Below are positions 51,401-64,000 of a stretch of 64,000 nucleotides of DNA, in pieces (within the stretch, counting starts at the first letter, position 1; every line of letters starts with the position of its first letter). Source of the stretch: Phoronis australis (Eukaryota; Phoronida; Phoronidae); contig NMRA01000130.1 of NCBI GenBank assembly GCA_002633005.1, positions 67,577 through 131,576 on the forward strand. Reading direction: 5' to 3'. The notes beneath the pieces were generated by a model. It saw nothing but the letters and a program-made list of their open reading frames with translations. It was not told the origin of the DNA and did not search any database. A program made the position numbers and the translations under genes.

Positions 51401-52880
51401 TCTGGTTAGAAATATTCTCAAATTGCTTTAGATTACATTTTTAAAGAAAAAAATTAGAATGACTGACTGAAATACTGACACTCAAAAAACAAAAGACTTT
51501 AGTGAAAACATTAATCCAAGTGTTATTCCCAATTGTTAGATTTAGAGCAACTGAAACAATCCCAACCAGGGACTCCTTTTTCAAGTTTTTCTGTCATTTC
51601 ATCTTTAGTATGAGCCCTTCCTTTTCCCTAATGACATTTTCCAATACTATAACTAAAACCTGAACCCTTAGTTCAATAAAAATAAATAGGGACTTAATGC
51701 ACTCAAGTCCTTAAATTATGGGCCTTCCATGAAAAGATTCCTAATTATTTTCAATAACGTTGAGAGTTCAATGTAGTGTTCACTGTTGATTTGTAAAATT
51801 GACTTTGTAATAAAAATGAAACAGCATAAAAAGGACACCAAGTATTTCCACAAGTCCAGAAATAGGCAACAGATTTAGGGAACGTAGGCGAGTCCCCATT
51901 CGGGACTGTTTCATGCAACCGAGCACAGGGGTACGGGACCTGGCTGGCTGACAACAAAAAAAAAACTCGTAAAAATGCAGTAAAATTACCGTACATTTTT
52001 TTTCTACGATTGTTTATCACACCTCAGCAACCAACAATATTCAACATCAATGTAAGCTTTTCAGAATCTGTTATTAAGGATCAAAATTTGGACCCATCCC
52101 CCCCCCCCCATCATATCCTACGTCTGCCAACCTCATTCACAGCGGCAAAACAACTTATCAACTAAACGTAAAACTTGTGAAGAACAATAACTGGTACTTC
52201 CACTAAAAAGGGACTTTAGCAAAACAAAAAGGAGAAAGTCTGTAATCTCAAAAGGCATTTTTTTCAATAATTCTCCTTGCCGTGTGTGGCTAAGTGCTAA
52301 GCCGGCTTGGGTTAATTCCCCATAATGAGTGCTGGGAAGGATTTCAATTGTCAGCCCACTAGCACATATTTCTATCAAGTGATACCAAGATAATTGTTAA
52401 CCGCCAATCAAGTATTGTTATCTGAGATCCTCTAGAGAATCTTCACAGACAACTCAAATTTATCTGTGTAACACAGACAGTCTAATTTCGTTATTGACAA
52501 GATCGTAACATTGACTCACCAGAACCTGATACAGTACTGCTTCACCTATTTAAAACACAACAATCAAGGCAGACAAGTGACGATCTATTTTGTCAAATTT
52601 CTCAACTAAAATGAATAACAATAAAACTTAAGTCTATTGTTTGATTGGTTTGTGCAATGAAGATGTCATAAAACAAACATTAGATCAGGTTTCCCTTGTT
52701 TGTAGCATGGTAATCAGTCTTTAAAAATAGAATGAAAATTCTTACATTTTTTGAGCAAAATAATTGAAGAATTATTATGCTGCTGTCAAAATGAATAGTC
52801 ATCTTGAAGACGGGAGATACCACAGGAACTGCCATGTTCGAACAGAACTAAATGTCCAAAATGAAAGCCTTCTGAGGAGC
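48422..52880. other. Non-coding DNA upstream of EGFR
   Basis: No supported exon. A plus-strand frame at 49728-49949 is charged and open but has no splice or start support. A poly-C run is at about 52099. Otherwise AT-rich. Confidence 0.4.
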
Positions 52881-53190
52881 GACACTTGGCGAAATTAACA
52901 GAAAAGACGATGATAGAAATGACGACGAAGATGACGAATATGACGACGATGGTGACGATGATGAACAATACAAGTAATGATAACATTCACGAGACGAACG
53001 CACAGGCCAGATATCAGTAAGTATAGGCTAAAGTCTTGAGCGACACATGGTGAAATTAACTGAAAAGACGACGACGGATATGATGACGAATATGATGACG
53101 ATGGTGATGATGCTGAACAACATCATAACATTAATATGATGCACTTAGATGTCATAAATCAGTAAGAAATAGGCTACAGTCTTGTTCAAT
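52881..53190. repeat. Tandem duplication with (GAY)n cores
   Basis: Two roughly 160-bp copies, each with GAAATTAACNGAAAAGACGA, a GATGACGAATATGA run, then CAGTAAG..ATAGGCTA.AGTCTTG. Trinucleotide repeat ORFs here are artefacts. Confidence 0.75.
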
Positions 53191-54842
53191 AGGAGCTAAA
53201 ACAACATCAATACAGCCAGAGCGCTCAACAAAAGAACAGCGCTGTCACAATATCTCAAATAATTCGAAAGTTAACGTCCAAGCGAAAAATGGAAAACATC
53301 TCCTGAAAGCCCGTTCAAAACTCTATCTAAATTGATGGTATCGCCAAATTCCGTAAATTTTTTCTGAAAAATTAAATTTTGTGGTTTTTTTTGAAATTCA
53401 AAGTCAAATCTCTCGAAAACGGTAAGTCTGAGAAAAAAATTGTTATAGGTCATTTGAAAGGGTATACCTCAAAAAATTCACATGTAAAAATTCACTTCAT
53501 TTTGTCTTCTCGTTAAAATGGCACCCCAGCACGACTGAAAATGGGTCAACATGCGCCAGATCCGCCATCTTGGAAACATTTTCCGTTTTTTTAACATAGA
53601 AAAATAGCTAGTTAAAAAAAACTAAATCGTAAAAAATTTCGAAGCAATTGGTCATATAATGCGCCCTCCACAGGAGAAAAAATTTTTTTCCCGAAGATGG
53701 AGGACCTGTATAGTTTCGTATTTGTGCTGATTTTGAGCCCGATACGTCAAAAATTGCGGGTTCTATGAGCAACTGAATCAGAAATTGGAAACAAAATGGC
53801 CTCCATGTCTGCCATCTTGGATCTGATCATGACCAAAAACTATAGGCTTCCAGTACTTCCCGGACTAGCAGTTGTGTGAAAATATTGTGAAAATCGGACA
53901 AAAAATGCGACCTGTTAAGGGTGCGAACAAACAAAAAAACAAACTTGACAGCAGAGCAACATACTTGTCGGAATTCGGAAAATTCCGCCAAGTGACGAGA
54001 ATTCTTGAGACACAGACTGTGTACGATTTACAACACAGCACGGGTGGCAAAATGCCGATACCACAGGGACCTTGATCCCTCGATATTGGGGTCAAATATT
54101 AACCTTATTCAAAAATCACACGAAATTCCCTTATCAATTCAAAAAATGCTCTTTAAACGATCAAAATTCCCTCTCATAGTTTATCTCCCATTGTCATAAA
54201 AAGCAAAAATTCCTCTCATAGTAAAAACAACGCGATAATTCCCTCCTAGTAAAAAACACCACAAAAATCCCCCTTTAAAAAGATTGAGGCACCTTCCCCT
54301 CAGGTGAGTGAGGGCCCTGTACCAGAACTTCTAACGCATTTGAGACGTTATCTCGACTCTTGTCTCATGGAAAGAGATGAATTGTCCATCACTTAAGTCG
54401 GTATTGTCTCAATGCCAATGTGCCGAAGTTTCACAAATAGTAAAGCATTACTGAACTGGTAGTTTGAAGAGAACGGTAATACATTTTAGGTTTTTAATAA
54501 TTTTCTTGAAAACAAAGGCAACATAGAGCAAGTGTTAATTCGTGCTGAAATCACTGCAGTATCACTCGGGCTTGGAAGACGAGCAGCGCTTATGAGTAAT
54601 AAGAATGTTGATGGAACGAGTTAGGTGGATCTTGCTCAGATAAATCTAACTACTGTCTCATTACACATGCAGCCATTAGAATACTTCTACGCTTGATCGC
54701 GTTTAAGAGCATTTCCCAATCAGCATATTTTCGCCACGTTTTTCTATTGCGTCGTCGCATTGACGTCATTACGATAATACGAATGAATTGAAACAGCTAC
54801 TGAGTATGTAAGTTAATTACAGTAATTAGTATTACTAATTAC
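53191..54842. other. Non-coding DNA, probable old repeats
   Basis: 53240-53930 reads like an interspersed repeat (GCCATCTTGGA words, twice). No enzyme recognised. Confidence 0.4.
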
Positions 54843-54879
54843 TCATTTCAGCGTCCTTACTGTAAGGACGCTGAAATGA
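54843..54879. repeat. Near-perfect 37-bp hairpin
   Basis: 18-bp arms (TCATTTCAGCGTCCTTAC and its complement) around one base. It stands alone in AT-rich DNA. Confidence 0.9.
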
Positions 54880-55064
54880 CATCATGCTTTCATGATAGGG
54901 ATTAATACATGTCGTTCACACCTATTGCTTAATTAAATGGGACACTTAATTACTAAGGATTAATTAATTGATTATGCTTATTAAAATTACAACATCGTAT
55001 GTTAATTTTTTCATTATTTTAACGACCGTCAAAATGCATGGACGAATGGATATTTCATTATAAG

Positions 55065-55135
55065 ATACAGTAATATATACCATATATCTATATGTATACA
55101 TACATATGTATATACGTATATATATAGCTAGTTCA
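55065..55135. repeat. AT-rich (TATA/CATA)n microsatellite
   Basis: Alternating TATACATA-type sequence. Confidence 0.85.
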
Positions 55136-55785
55136 TGTCAAATACCCCAAACTAAATACAGAATTTCAAGGTAACATCAAAATTAAAAAATTTCATCACT
55201 TTTCGTCAGTTAATTTCTAAAAGTTTAGCAATTAATTAATTATAGTTAATTACATCATTTTATAGTTGTAGTTGCTACTTAGTTTTCTTATTACTCCAAA
55301 TGCGCAGGTTGGTGAAACGGGAAGCAAACAATTCTTTCATAACATTCATTGCAATAGATACGGACACTTGATACCGAGGACTTTATATAGAGAATATAAA
55401 ATACAACACATTTTCCAGGTACCCGCGAGTCATGACGACAACACGTTGAAAGCGTAGCAGCTAAATGAAAACAGCGTGATAAGTGCAAAGTAAACGCGTT
55501 CCCAGGAAAAGTTTAAGAGCGCCTTGTCACTTCATCAAATCCTCACAGTAGGTGCCCTGATAGAGGCGAGAAGAGAGCTGAGCAAACAGTCTCGTTTTAT
55601 TTCACCGTTAATTGCAGCTAACGATAATTAAGCCTTGACAAATCGAGTTCCGATTAGGGAAGGTTTGTGACAGCCATCAGTACTTGGAAACTGGATGTCC
55701 TTGTCTGCAACCAACAACAAACTGGCAGTTCAGTATTTAAGTGATCGGGATACAACACCTCAACAAGAAACAAATCTACAACATA

Positions 55786-55947
55786 GGCGGATCCAACGGG
55801 GGGGTTAAGGGGACCTGGACCCCCATTTTTCCCTTGATTTTAGTAATATCAAATCTAGAATTTTCAAATTGTTGACTTGGGCCCCCATTTTAAAAAAATC
55901 CTTGATCCCACCCTTTCTTTTAAAAAATCCGGGATCCTGCCCCTGTA
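55786..55947. mobile_element. Short hAT-like MITE with GGCGGATCC ends
   Basis: The left end ATAGGCGGATCCAACGG and right end (complement of CCGGGATCCTGCCCCTGT) are inverted. Flanks TCTACAAC and ACTAGAAC agree at 6 of 8 positions. Non-coding. Confidence 0.5.
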
Positions 55948-58900
55948 CTAGAACACTGATCAAAGGCACAGGTGTATTCACGCATCCATGGTCCATGTGT
56001 TAGATTGGGTCAGGCCAAGACGTCCCAATTCTCAAAGTAGCTGATCATAATAACTCATGGAAAGGTGAATCCAAGACAAGGATGTTAGGATTGTTAAGCA
56101 CTTCAAAGTCAAAATTTAAAGATACTCGGATTTCCTGTTCTCACCCAATTCAGAAAAATTAATAAGAGGTCCATTAATTTTGAAGCATTCTATAGATCAG
56201 TCCAGTCCTGCACAAATTTAATACTTTACTACCTGCATCTTAATCGTAACTATGACAATGAGCATAATTTCTGGTGGGAGAGATACACCGTCATATTTAA
56301 ACCATCACAACATAGTAGGCTTTCCACCAAAACAGTGCAAGACAATGACAATTTTTTGTGCCTTCGGTTTTCACCACAGCCTTTGCATAAACTTTGCATT
56401 TCCGATAAAACTCTTTATGATTGACTTGTAATGGACCTCTTTCAAATAAGTATAAGCTTTAACTTTGTTTAAAAAGATTAACATCTACAGTGTGCAAATG
56501 GACTCAGTTTTCACATCACAAATTTCAACCATATCCATCACGCCATAAAAAATCCTTGTAAAAAACCTTCTTCCATAGATATACATGCAGCAGCATTTGC
56601 TTGTGGAAAAGAAGACTAGGGTGAAAGAATTTGGGGGGAGGGACATCGCTCGTGTGTCACTGCCACAGGGGCTAGTAATTCCGAGTTAAAATACTGAAAC
56701 AATTGTTACGGTCAGAGTAAAAGAGGTTGACATGTACTGTTCAGAGAGCCAACCACCATGAATGCGAAGGTTTGAATGAAATTGACCCCTTGAGAGATAA
56801 AAAAGATTGCATGCATAGTACATCGCTGTGATTCCTAATTGAATAATTCCTCATCAATGACTTGTCATAAGTGTTCAGCCAAGAACAATAGCCACTAATA
56901 CAGTGTAAGTAAACATGCGCAGAAGTCACAGCTGAGTCCAAGTTCACTGACCACATGTTAGTCCTGAGATCAAATCAATAACATCCAAGTATACTTTCAT
57001 AATTGTCATTAATACGATCCCACCTTTCGACACGCATCAATTAAGTTGAACAGCAGGTTCAACACTGGTACTTTATTCAAAATGGTTCACATCCTGACTG
57101 CGAAAAGGACACACTGTTGGGAGTTCATTTCAAGCCACATGGGTAACCTCAAAAATCAAGCTGCTTCATCAGATCACTCATAAAACTCCGGTGCATTTTG
57201 TGACAGATACCTAGCTAGATTACGGTAAAAATTCTCCAGTTTGGGACAACGGAAGATTAATTACCAAATTTAGAAATGGGCAATACTGTCCGTCCCAAAT
57301 TTAAGAATTAAGATCCACGGCAAATGAATGTTCACCTCGATGTTACCCCCTATGGAGCCACGTGAAAATGATATGTTGGTTGCTATTTTACAGTTGTCCA
57401 AATCTGAAGCATTATCAACTTCTGACATCTCAGCCTAGAAGTGAACTGAGCATGAAAAAAGAAGAGATTTGTTTATAGCAAGTGGCCTAAATCAAAAGTT
57501 GATTTTTTACAGAAGACACAAATTTATGGACCTTTTGAATTTTCAATAATTGTGTGACTTGACTAGAATGGATTCAAAGACTTTGATGAGTGTCATCTAC
57601 GGCGCTGCTGCTGTTTTTAAAAATTATTGCATTGATAAGAATAACAGCACACCAAATGTGGTTAACAAGTTGCCCCGTTTCGGAGAAGCCAGAAACTCGC
57701 GAAAATGCAAGAACCTAAAAGTCTTCGCTAGATATCACCATCCTTAGAAGTGAAGCAAAATGGTCACGCAAGGTTTTCATGTCAGTCTATGTAATGCAGT
57801 CCACTTTACACAGCTAACAATCTACTGAATTAATAAAACGTCTCAGAAAAGACTCTCAATTGGGTTTTATCTCCATAATAAATCAAGTTTTAAAAGATCT
57901 GTGCAATGTCTTTGATTCGTTGTGAACAATTGTCTATTTTTGCTTCAAACTGTTATCTCAACTTAGAGGTGATTTATTTGTTAACCGGATTTCAGTATAA
58001 AGTTTCCATAGAGATGATGAAGGTAATTTCACGCCTAAGGACATGGGCATTATCTGATCAAAGACAGCTCCGACAGAGAAAGATTATGAAAGAATTACAC
58101 AAGAAATATATTGGCATACCACAAAGAAATCCATATAAATCTATTTAGCCAAATTAACTTATATTCGCTTAAAGTACGATCACGTGAAATTTAAAATTTG
58201 AGCACAACGTATAGTGAGTCTTTACCCAAAAGACATTCTGATGGTGAAGTGCAACTTTCCAATGCTACCTGTAACTGAGGATTCAAATAGTACGGTAAAC
58301 ATCATACAAAGCGGATAGACCAGCTTTACTTCACATCAATACTACATTAAAGCTTTCAGTTTCCTCGTAAATCTCAGTCTGTTACATGCAATGGAAACGA
58401 GATAACCGGAACCAATACTCAACAAAATCTAGTCGCGCAAGAGTTTGCAAATCTTCCGTTTCACCACACGACTGTTTTTGCAATACGCTAATAAAAATGA
58501 AGGTCAGCGAGTAAATTTACAATAAAAACAAGATATTGTGGACTTTCGGTGCAGGGAAATCCCCTGGTGGTAGTACTTATTGATTGTCATCCATTAGGAC
58601 CTGTTGCGAAGGTGAAAAAACTGACGATTGATGAGACTACGTGACTGAAGCATTCAATGAAGGAGGATACAGCCATCAAATGGTTTAATCGCTAAATGTC
58701 TGCGCATTTTATTTTCAAAGAATGATTTCTAACCCCCCTTTACATATCCAGTGAAACTTTTAGAGCATTCAACGATTTATATATGTAATATTGTCTGAAT
58801 ATGGGAAGGGGAGACTGTCCGGTGATAGAGCCGCAGGTTGTACTGCCACCTGGTGGTAGAGGATGAGAAAGAGACAGTTCATGGAGACAGTTGGGCAGAA

Positions 58901-60934
58901 ATTTACCTTTTTTCGTAAACAAATACTCAGAATTTATTTCAAACAAAATTGTCAAGACAATTCGTAGGTAGAAAAACTAGCAATTTTCAACATTCAAAAC
59001 GATAGAAAGAACAAGTGACAAAGCTGCTACGGTAGAATCTCAACAATATACGGTAAAATAAGACAGACAAGAGAATTTTTCTTCATAAAAGATAAGTAAC
59101 ACCAAATACTTAAAAATTTATGCTTTATATCATAGGTACCATCATCAGTGAGAAACAGCGTTTAACTACTATGGAATGCTGTTGTCACGTCTTTCGACCA
59201 TCATCTCTATCATCCCTGTACTGCTCCTAATTTCATAATTTGTCTTATTTGTGTCTTAGTCTTGTTATCAACGCCGTAACATGCTCATCACGGGCGTCTG
59301 TATCCTAATCCGCCTCATCGCCATTCCCCTCGATCAATTTTACAAGGCACAGTACAAGCCAAAGTATTCAGCACTCGGACAAAATGACCCAAAATTTCCA
59401 GTGGTCAGAGTAGTCTCCCCTCATGACCGAGAATGAAGAGGAAGCAACAGGAAAGTTAGTTAGGTGACTATAAGCCGTTATGTAATTAGAATTTTGCTGC
59501 CCAAAAAGTTTTCACCAGTGATCTTAAAAGTACATACAGAGTTACCTGTCATGAGGGGAGAACAGTATTGTATCTGGTTACTTTTGTTTTACGCTATATC
59601 CTTCCCTTCGGTAATTTCATTTAGTGTCACTGTGTACCTCCCTACTGCCCCCACTAATTGCACACAGCATTCCCAATTATCGGCCAATTACATTGGCAAG
59701 AAAATAGTTAACAGACACCACGCTTTTTCAAGTAGGTGTAGCATCATGTGATGGGTAGGTAATACAAACAGTGGAATGTAAGAGTTCCGGTAACCATGGT
59801 TCCCGTGTACTCTTCACTGTTATAAGAAATCTGTGAAAAGCATCAAATAATCTATCTCTAAAATACAGTATTTGGGCTACTCTACATACGCCCAGACATT
59901 CAAGGCAATTTGGCCAAGATAGGGTAATTACAGTAGAACAAATTGATGAACTTCGTTGAATTCGCATCGAATTGATTCGAGAATCCATTTTGCCAAGGAC
60001 CTTTTAGAAGTCACCACTTGGTGTGCCCTGTTAGGCCACACGAGACGTCAGTTGACATTTGTCAGCCTTGTCAACAGCAGAGAATATTTACGATAAACAA
60101 AAAATGATGTTGGTATTCTTCACAAAATGTCTTATTTCACAAAAACCTCGTCTGTATGGAGTCAAAAAAGAGTTCTGGAAAACTAAATACTTTCATAAAT
60201 CTTACTTTCAAGAATGAATTGTATTTTTGACGAGGTGACCACCATTTTTAAGACATGGCGTTTGCACATGTATACAGTACACCAAGGAGTTACCCTACAA
60301 TGAGCTTCGAGAAACACGGATCTTAATGCTTTGGTATTAATTAACACAGAGTATGTCATTAATACACGTCTCCCTTAATGTATTGATAAAAAAATTAAAA
60401 GTATCACAAAACATTGTCATGCCTTGATATAAAAAGACATGTGGGCTTCAGTGGTCTAATTACTCCGGGACAAGAGTATTGCAGTCAATTTGGACTCGAG
60501 CCAAGGATGTTGCAAATGGAAAGCAACAGAAAGCATTCACTGGGTAGTCTTAGCGAAGAATGGGTCTTACTTTTCCTAACCGAAACAGAATGGGAATAGA
60601 AAGTGTGGGAGCATTCATGGAATGAGGATCTCAGACTGCTTGAAAACAAGCGCCACCTGGTGAATTTCAAATGCCCCCTATTGTTTCGTCAAAATGGGAT
60701 CGAATTGTTGCACGGTCATATTAAATTACTTCCATTCAGAACACACGAATGTGGGAAAGTTGAATTTTATTTTAAAAATTTGCAGCAAGTACTAAAAATT
60801 TTAGTCTGTGCTGTACACCTCTAAATAAATGAAGCCCATTTCGAAAATGGAATATCGCGGATTGATATTTGAGCAAAACTGAAGTACAGTATATGGTTTT
60901 TGAATTTGGCCAATAAGCAAAAAAGAGATCTTAC
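55948..60934. other. Non-coding DNA
   Basis: No exon I can support on either strand, although the next exons of the candidate gene starting at 61060 would be expected here. Confidence 0.4.
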
Positions 60935-61060
60935 CAATGGTGGAAAATAAAAATTCTCAATCCCAAGTTCTATCAACTGCAACGTCAGGTTGTTTTTGTT
61001 ACTTAAAATGTCACAGTCGTAAGATTTTTCCCCGTCGATTTGCACTTTTGGTAGTGACAT
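60935..61060 (-). CDS. Candidate first coding exon, unrecognised gene
   Basis: ATG at 61058-61060, then 42 codons to a strong donor (CCATTG|GTAAGATC), phase 0. The peptide starts MSLPKVQIDGEKSYDCDIL and ends LTLQLIELGIENFYFPPL, with Leu spacing that recalls the approach to a leucine-rich repeat. I could not find the next exon, and the gene is not identified. It may belong to a neighbour that starts here and runs leftwards on the same strand as EGFR. Confidence 0.4.
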
Positions 61061-64000
61061 TACCAGCACTCAAGGTACAGATTACTTTAATATCGATTTA
61101 AGATGACGCATTGCCATGTCACAATACGGTAAGAGCAAAAAATTGTTTTGAGAATATACCTCAGCATGAACAGGTGGATTTAACAGCGGTGCGTCGATGC
61201 TCCAACACGGTCTGAACGGTTGACTCCGGTGTTATCGGAGTCACCAGCAGGTGTCATCAATAATGTGACCTGTTATGGTATTATTTGAAGTTTTTTATTG
61301 TTCACCGTAATACAGCATGTGTTTCATTTCATTTCTTATCCGAAATTTGCACAATATTTTTCAAGTGTCATCTTACGATAATTTCATTGACCTACAAATG
61401 AAACTGTTTTAATTTCGGTGTGAAAGGTTCAACTAACAGTTTACACCAGCACTCCTCTGATACCAGAGTTAAGTTGGTATAAAAATGTCTTTACTGCCTC
61501 TCCGTGTGAATATTGAGATAAATACGCTGATGTGAATAGGTTACAACGCCATCTGGAGCCTTGGTCTTCTAAATGAAATGGTGGAAAATAAAACTACATG
61601 ATGTTATCATTTATGATAAAATGTAAATTTTAGTTGCTATTGACCACACAACATTACGGTACATCAGCTCTTTCAAACTCAGTGTATTGTGTAATAGTGC
61701 ACAAAGCTAATGAAACCAACACTGCGGAAAAACATTAATATTAGAATTTGAAACGTTCTTCTACTTTCTCTCAGATACTCTACAGACACATGGCACCAGC
61801 CTGGCCATGGAATACATTAGAAGCCGGCAAAACATACCTCAAGAGGAATGAACACACAGGTATGTATTGATGACGTCAATTCAAATTTTTTTAAATGTCA
61901 AGTAGTAGAATATTAAAAATGCTTAAATTATGAAGATGAAGTAAGCGAGCTTTTAACACAGGAAGTAGGGTCGTGATTGGTTGAGTTTCGAGTCTCGAGT
62001 CGAGTCTGAGTTTGGAATTAAGATCCTAAGCCCAGATGTGAAATGTCAACTGTTGATTTATTAATTTTAACCTCAAGGTGTAATGTAACTGGTGTTACGT
62101 AACCTTTTGTGCAAAAACGTTACCTACTGATGAAAAGTAAATCTTCTGATCATAAATGCAGAAGATTTTAAAATTTTTCATTCCTATGTTTTAGCTAAAG
62201 GCTTTAAGAAACGGCCTTGCAGCTGCATCTTGCAAGATGGTGCTCCAAAAATGTGCAGGGATTTTTTTTCAATTTTGAAGTCTCGCCAACATGGTTGTAT
62301 AATAAAATGACAGTATCATATAATACCTCAACAGGGGCCTTTACCGACACCTTCCCAAATATGCAGAGGTACCCAAGTTAACAGTGCAAACTGCATCAAA
62401 GCTATGGTGTTCAATCCACCTCATTGCTACGAAGTTCGCTTACACCGTTAATTTCAATACAGGGCCAAAGTTGCCTCTTCATACCAACCAACACTGCCCA
62501 TAACATTGATGAGTAGACGTTGGTATGAAAAACCTTCTGAAGGTTAAAAGGTAAGTCATAAAACGTAAAAGCTCAAAGTCGCCATTACAACTGAGATAAC
62601 AAATTAACAGGAACATGTTATGGTCAGGTGTGAAAAGGAAATATTACTGGCAACACTGGTGTGAAAATTAGCCTGGTATTTGTTTACGGCATGCTGTGTG
62701 CATGTGGAGGCTGTCAGGGGCAAACAAGCCAAACCAAAACTATGCCAGAGCACCTCACTAAATCACCATTGCATTCAACTCCGATTACCAAGACACGTGT
62801 GGAAGGGCAAAGCACACCGATTAGCCTCGTAACAGAGCTTCACGTAGAAATTCATGAACAGAACATGTTGAATTTCAGACTATGGTAAAAATTCTTCAGT
62901 TTCAGACGCAATGTCGCGGACAAGTGAAATTTTATTTCATCAAATGTCACTACTGAAATAAATTTTCATGAAATTTTATTGTTTACTGTGCTTTTCGCCT
63001 ACTATGTACTGTGCAGCGGTCGCCTAATGTCACCTGGTAAATCTTGTGAGCGTTTGCAGCTATGTAGTAAGCCTCCGAAAAATAAAAAATTCCAAAATAG
63101 CAATCATTTCTCTCCCAAATTGACTAATTCTGAAACTTCATCCAGCCAGGTTTCATGTTTTAGACATCTTTCAATTTCAGAGACCTTTACTGCAACAGCA
63201 CAAAGTTAAAAAGGAATTTAAGAGCTTTTGTAAATAACTTGGGAGACTGAATAAATTAATGTTATGCTGAGAGACATTTCTTTGGGCCCAAGGGAGGTAA
63301 TTCCCATGAGGCTTAGCCATCATAGTCAGAACACCAGTACAAACTGTTTGCAGGTGATGTTAGTAAAAGTACATCAGAGCTGATTTGTAATCAACTTTTT
63401 TATCATTAACCTAATTCATAATGACACGTAGATGAGGAAATTTAAATCTACACAAAATCACGCAGTTGTGGCTTGAACAATCGTAAACTACAAACAAAAA
63501 AGCTAATCCGTAATTCTGAAAATGAATGAAATTGGATATTAATGCATAATCGATTCACGCTTCTCAGTTCAACGCGTAAATGCAATGTTGAAGGAAGCTT
63601 TTGTATTTATTTGTAATAAAGATATCGTTAAGTGAGCGAACTCCGTGTTTGTTGTTTACCTTATTTTGTACATGTTTTCAACTAAACAAGGGGTAATCAA
63701 ATATCAATTAGTGCAAAGATGTCGACTTGGAACCATTTTCAAGGTAGGACCCTCGAAAAATGACCGAATCTAGTTAACTTTTGAGCATCATAACTCAGAA
63801 ATGGCCGACTGGATTGAAATGAAACTTTATCAGATACTATGGCTTATGCACTGTTCGCTAAAAGGTCGTTACGAATTGGAGTTAAAATGTTCAAAAACAG
63901 GACTTTACGATTTCCATGAAAAAATCCTGAAGTTGCATAAACCAAAAACAACATGATATTTTAGAAAACTGGAACAGCATTTTCGAGATATCTCCTTGAT
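61061..64000. other. Non-coding DNA to the window edge
   Basis: 61190-61500 and 62390-62535 contain inverted or repeated GTTGGTATGAAAAA / TTCATACCAAC words, probably MITE remnants. The plus frame at 62661-62888 starts hydrophobic but has no splice or Kozak support. Confidence 0.4.

Noticed and set aside
51940-52000. Minus-strand MYGNFTAFLRVFFLLSASQ, another signal-peptide-like start
   Set aside because: Its possible donor is phase 0 and weak, and part of the hydrophobic run comes from a poly-A tract.
52786-52986. Very hydrophobic minus-strand ORF (MLSLLVLFIIVTIVV)
   Set aside because: It reads the complement of a (GAY)n repeat that is duplicated next to it.

Overview
This window is intron-rich animal DNA. 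It has spliced exons with GT-AG borders, AT-rich introns, many short inverted-repeat elements and microsatellites, and no operons. Its main content is one receptor tyrosine kinase gene of the EGFR/ErbB family on the minus strand, whose exons I could join phase by phase from about 47.5 kb (signal peptide) down to 13.1 kb (stop). The predicted protein is about 1,415 residues in 23 exons: signal peptide, L1, Cys-rich 1, L2, an extended Cys-rich 2, one transmembrane segment, tyrosine kinase, and a tail with several docking tyrosines. The ectodomain is longer than the vertebrate four-domain form because of an extra furin-like module before the membrane, as in insect EGFR. Together with kinase wording that is EGFR-like but not vertebrate, this suggests an invertebrate, probably a protostome such as a mollusc or another spiralian. 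The species cannot be fixed from the sequence.

Layout: 1-13.1 kb lies downstream of the receptor gene. It holds mostly non-coding DNA with MITE-like and fold-back elements, a tRNA-derived SINE, a 2.1 kb structure bounded by long inverted repeats, a 16-bp tandem array and one unrecognised plus-strand ORF (about 3.85-4.17 kb). 13.1-43.1 kb holds exons 23 to 2 of the receptor. 41.2-43.1 kb carries the L1 exon twice, in a 1,567-bp near-identical direct repeat joined by a single N, most likely an unmerged-haplotype assembly artefact. 43.1-47.4 kb is intron 1, which also contains three small same-strand exon candidates that join in frame to a stop but match no family I recognise. 47.4-47.5 kb is the proposed exon 1, and a CpG-richer stretch at 47.9-48.4 kb may be the promoter. 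48.4-64 kb is mostly non-coding and repetitive, with one convincing isolated coding-exon candidate at 60.9-61.1 kb (minus strand).

Function: the receptor should bind EGF/neuregulin/spitz-type ligands, dimerise, and signal through tail tyrosines. These include a Grb2-type YxN site, an NPxY site for Shc/PTB proteins, and two YLQP sites. The kinase core keeps its catalytic residues (Lys 907, Glu 924, Asp 999, DFG 1017-1019). No RNA genes other than the tRNA-derived SINE and no CRISPR arrays were found.
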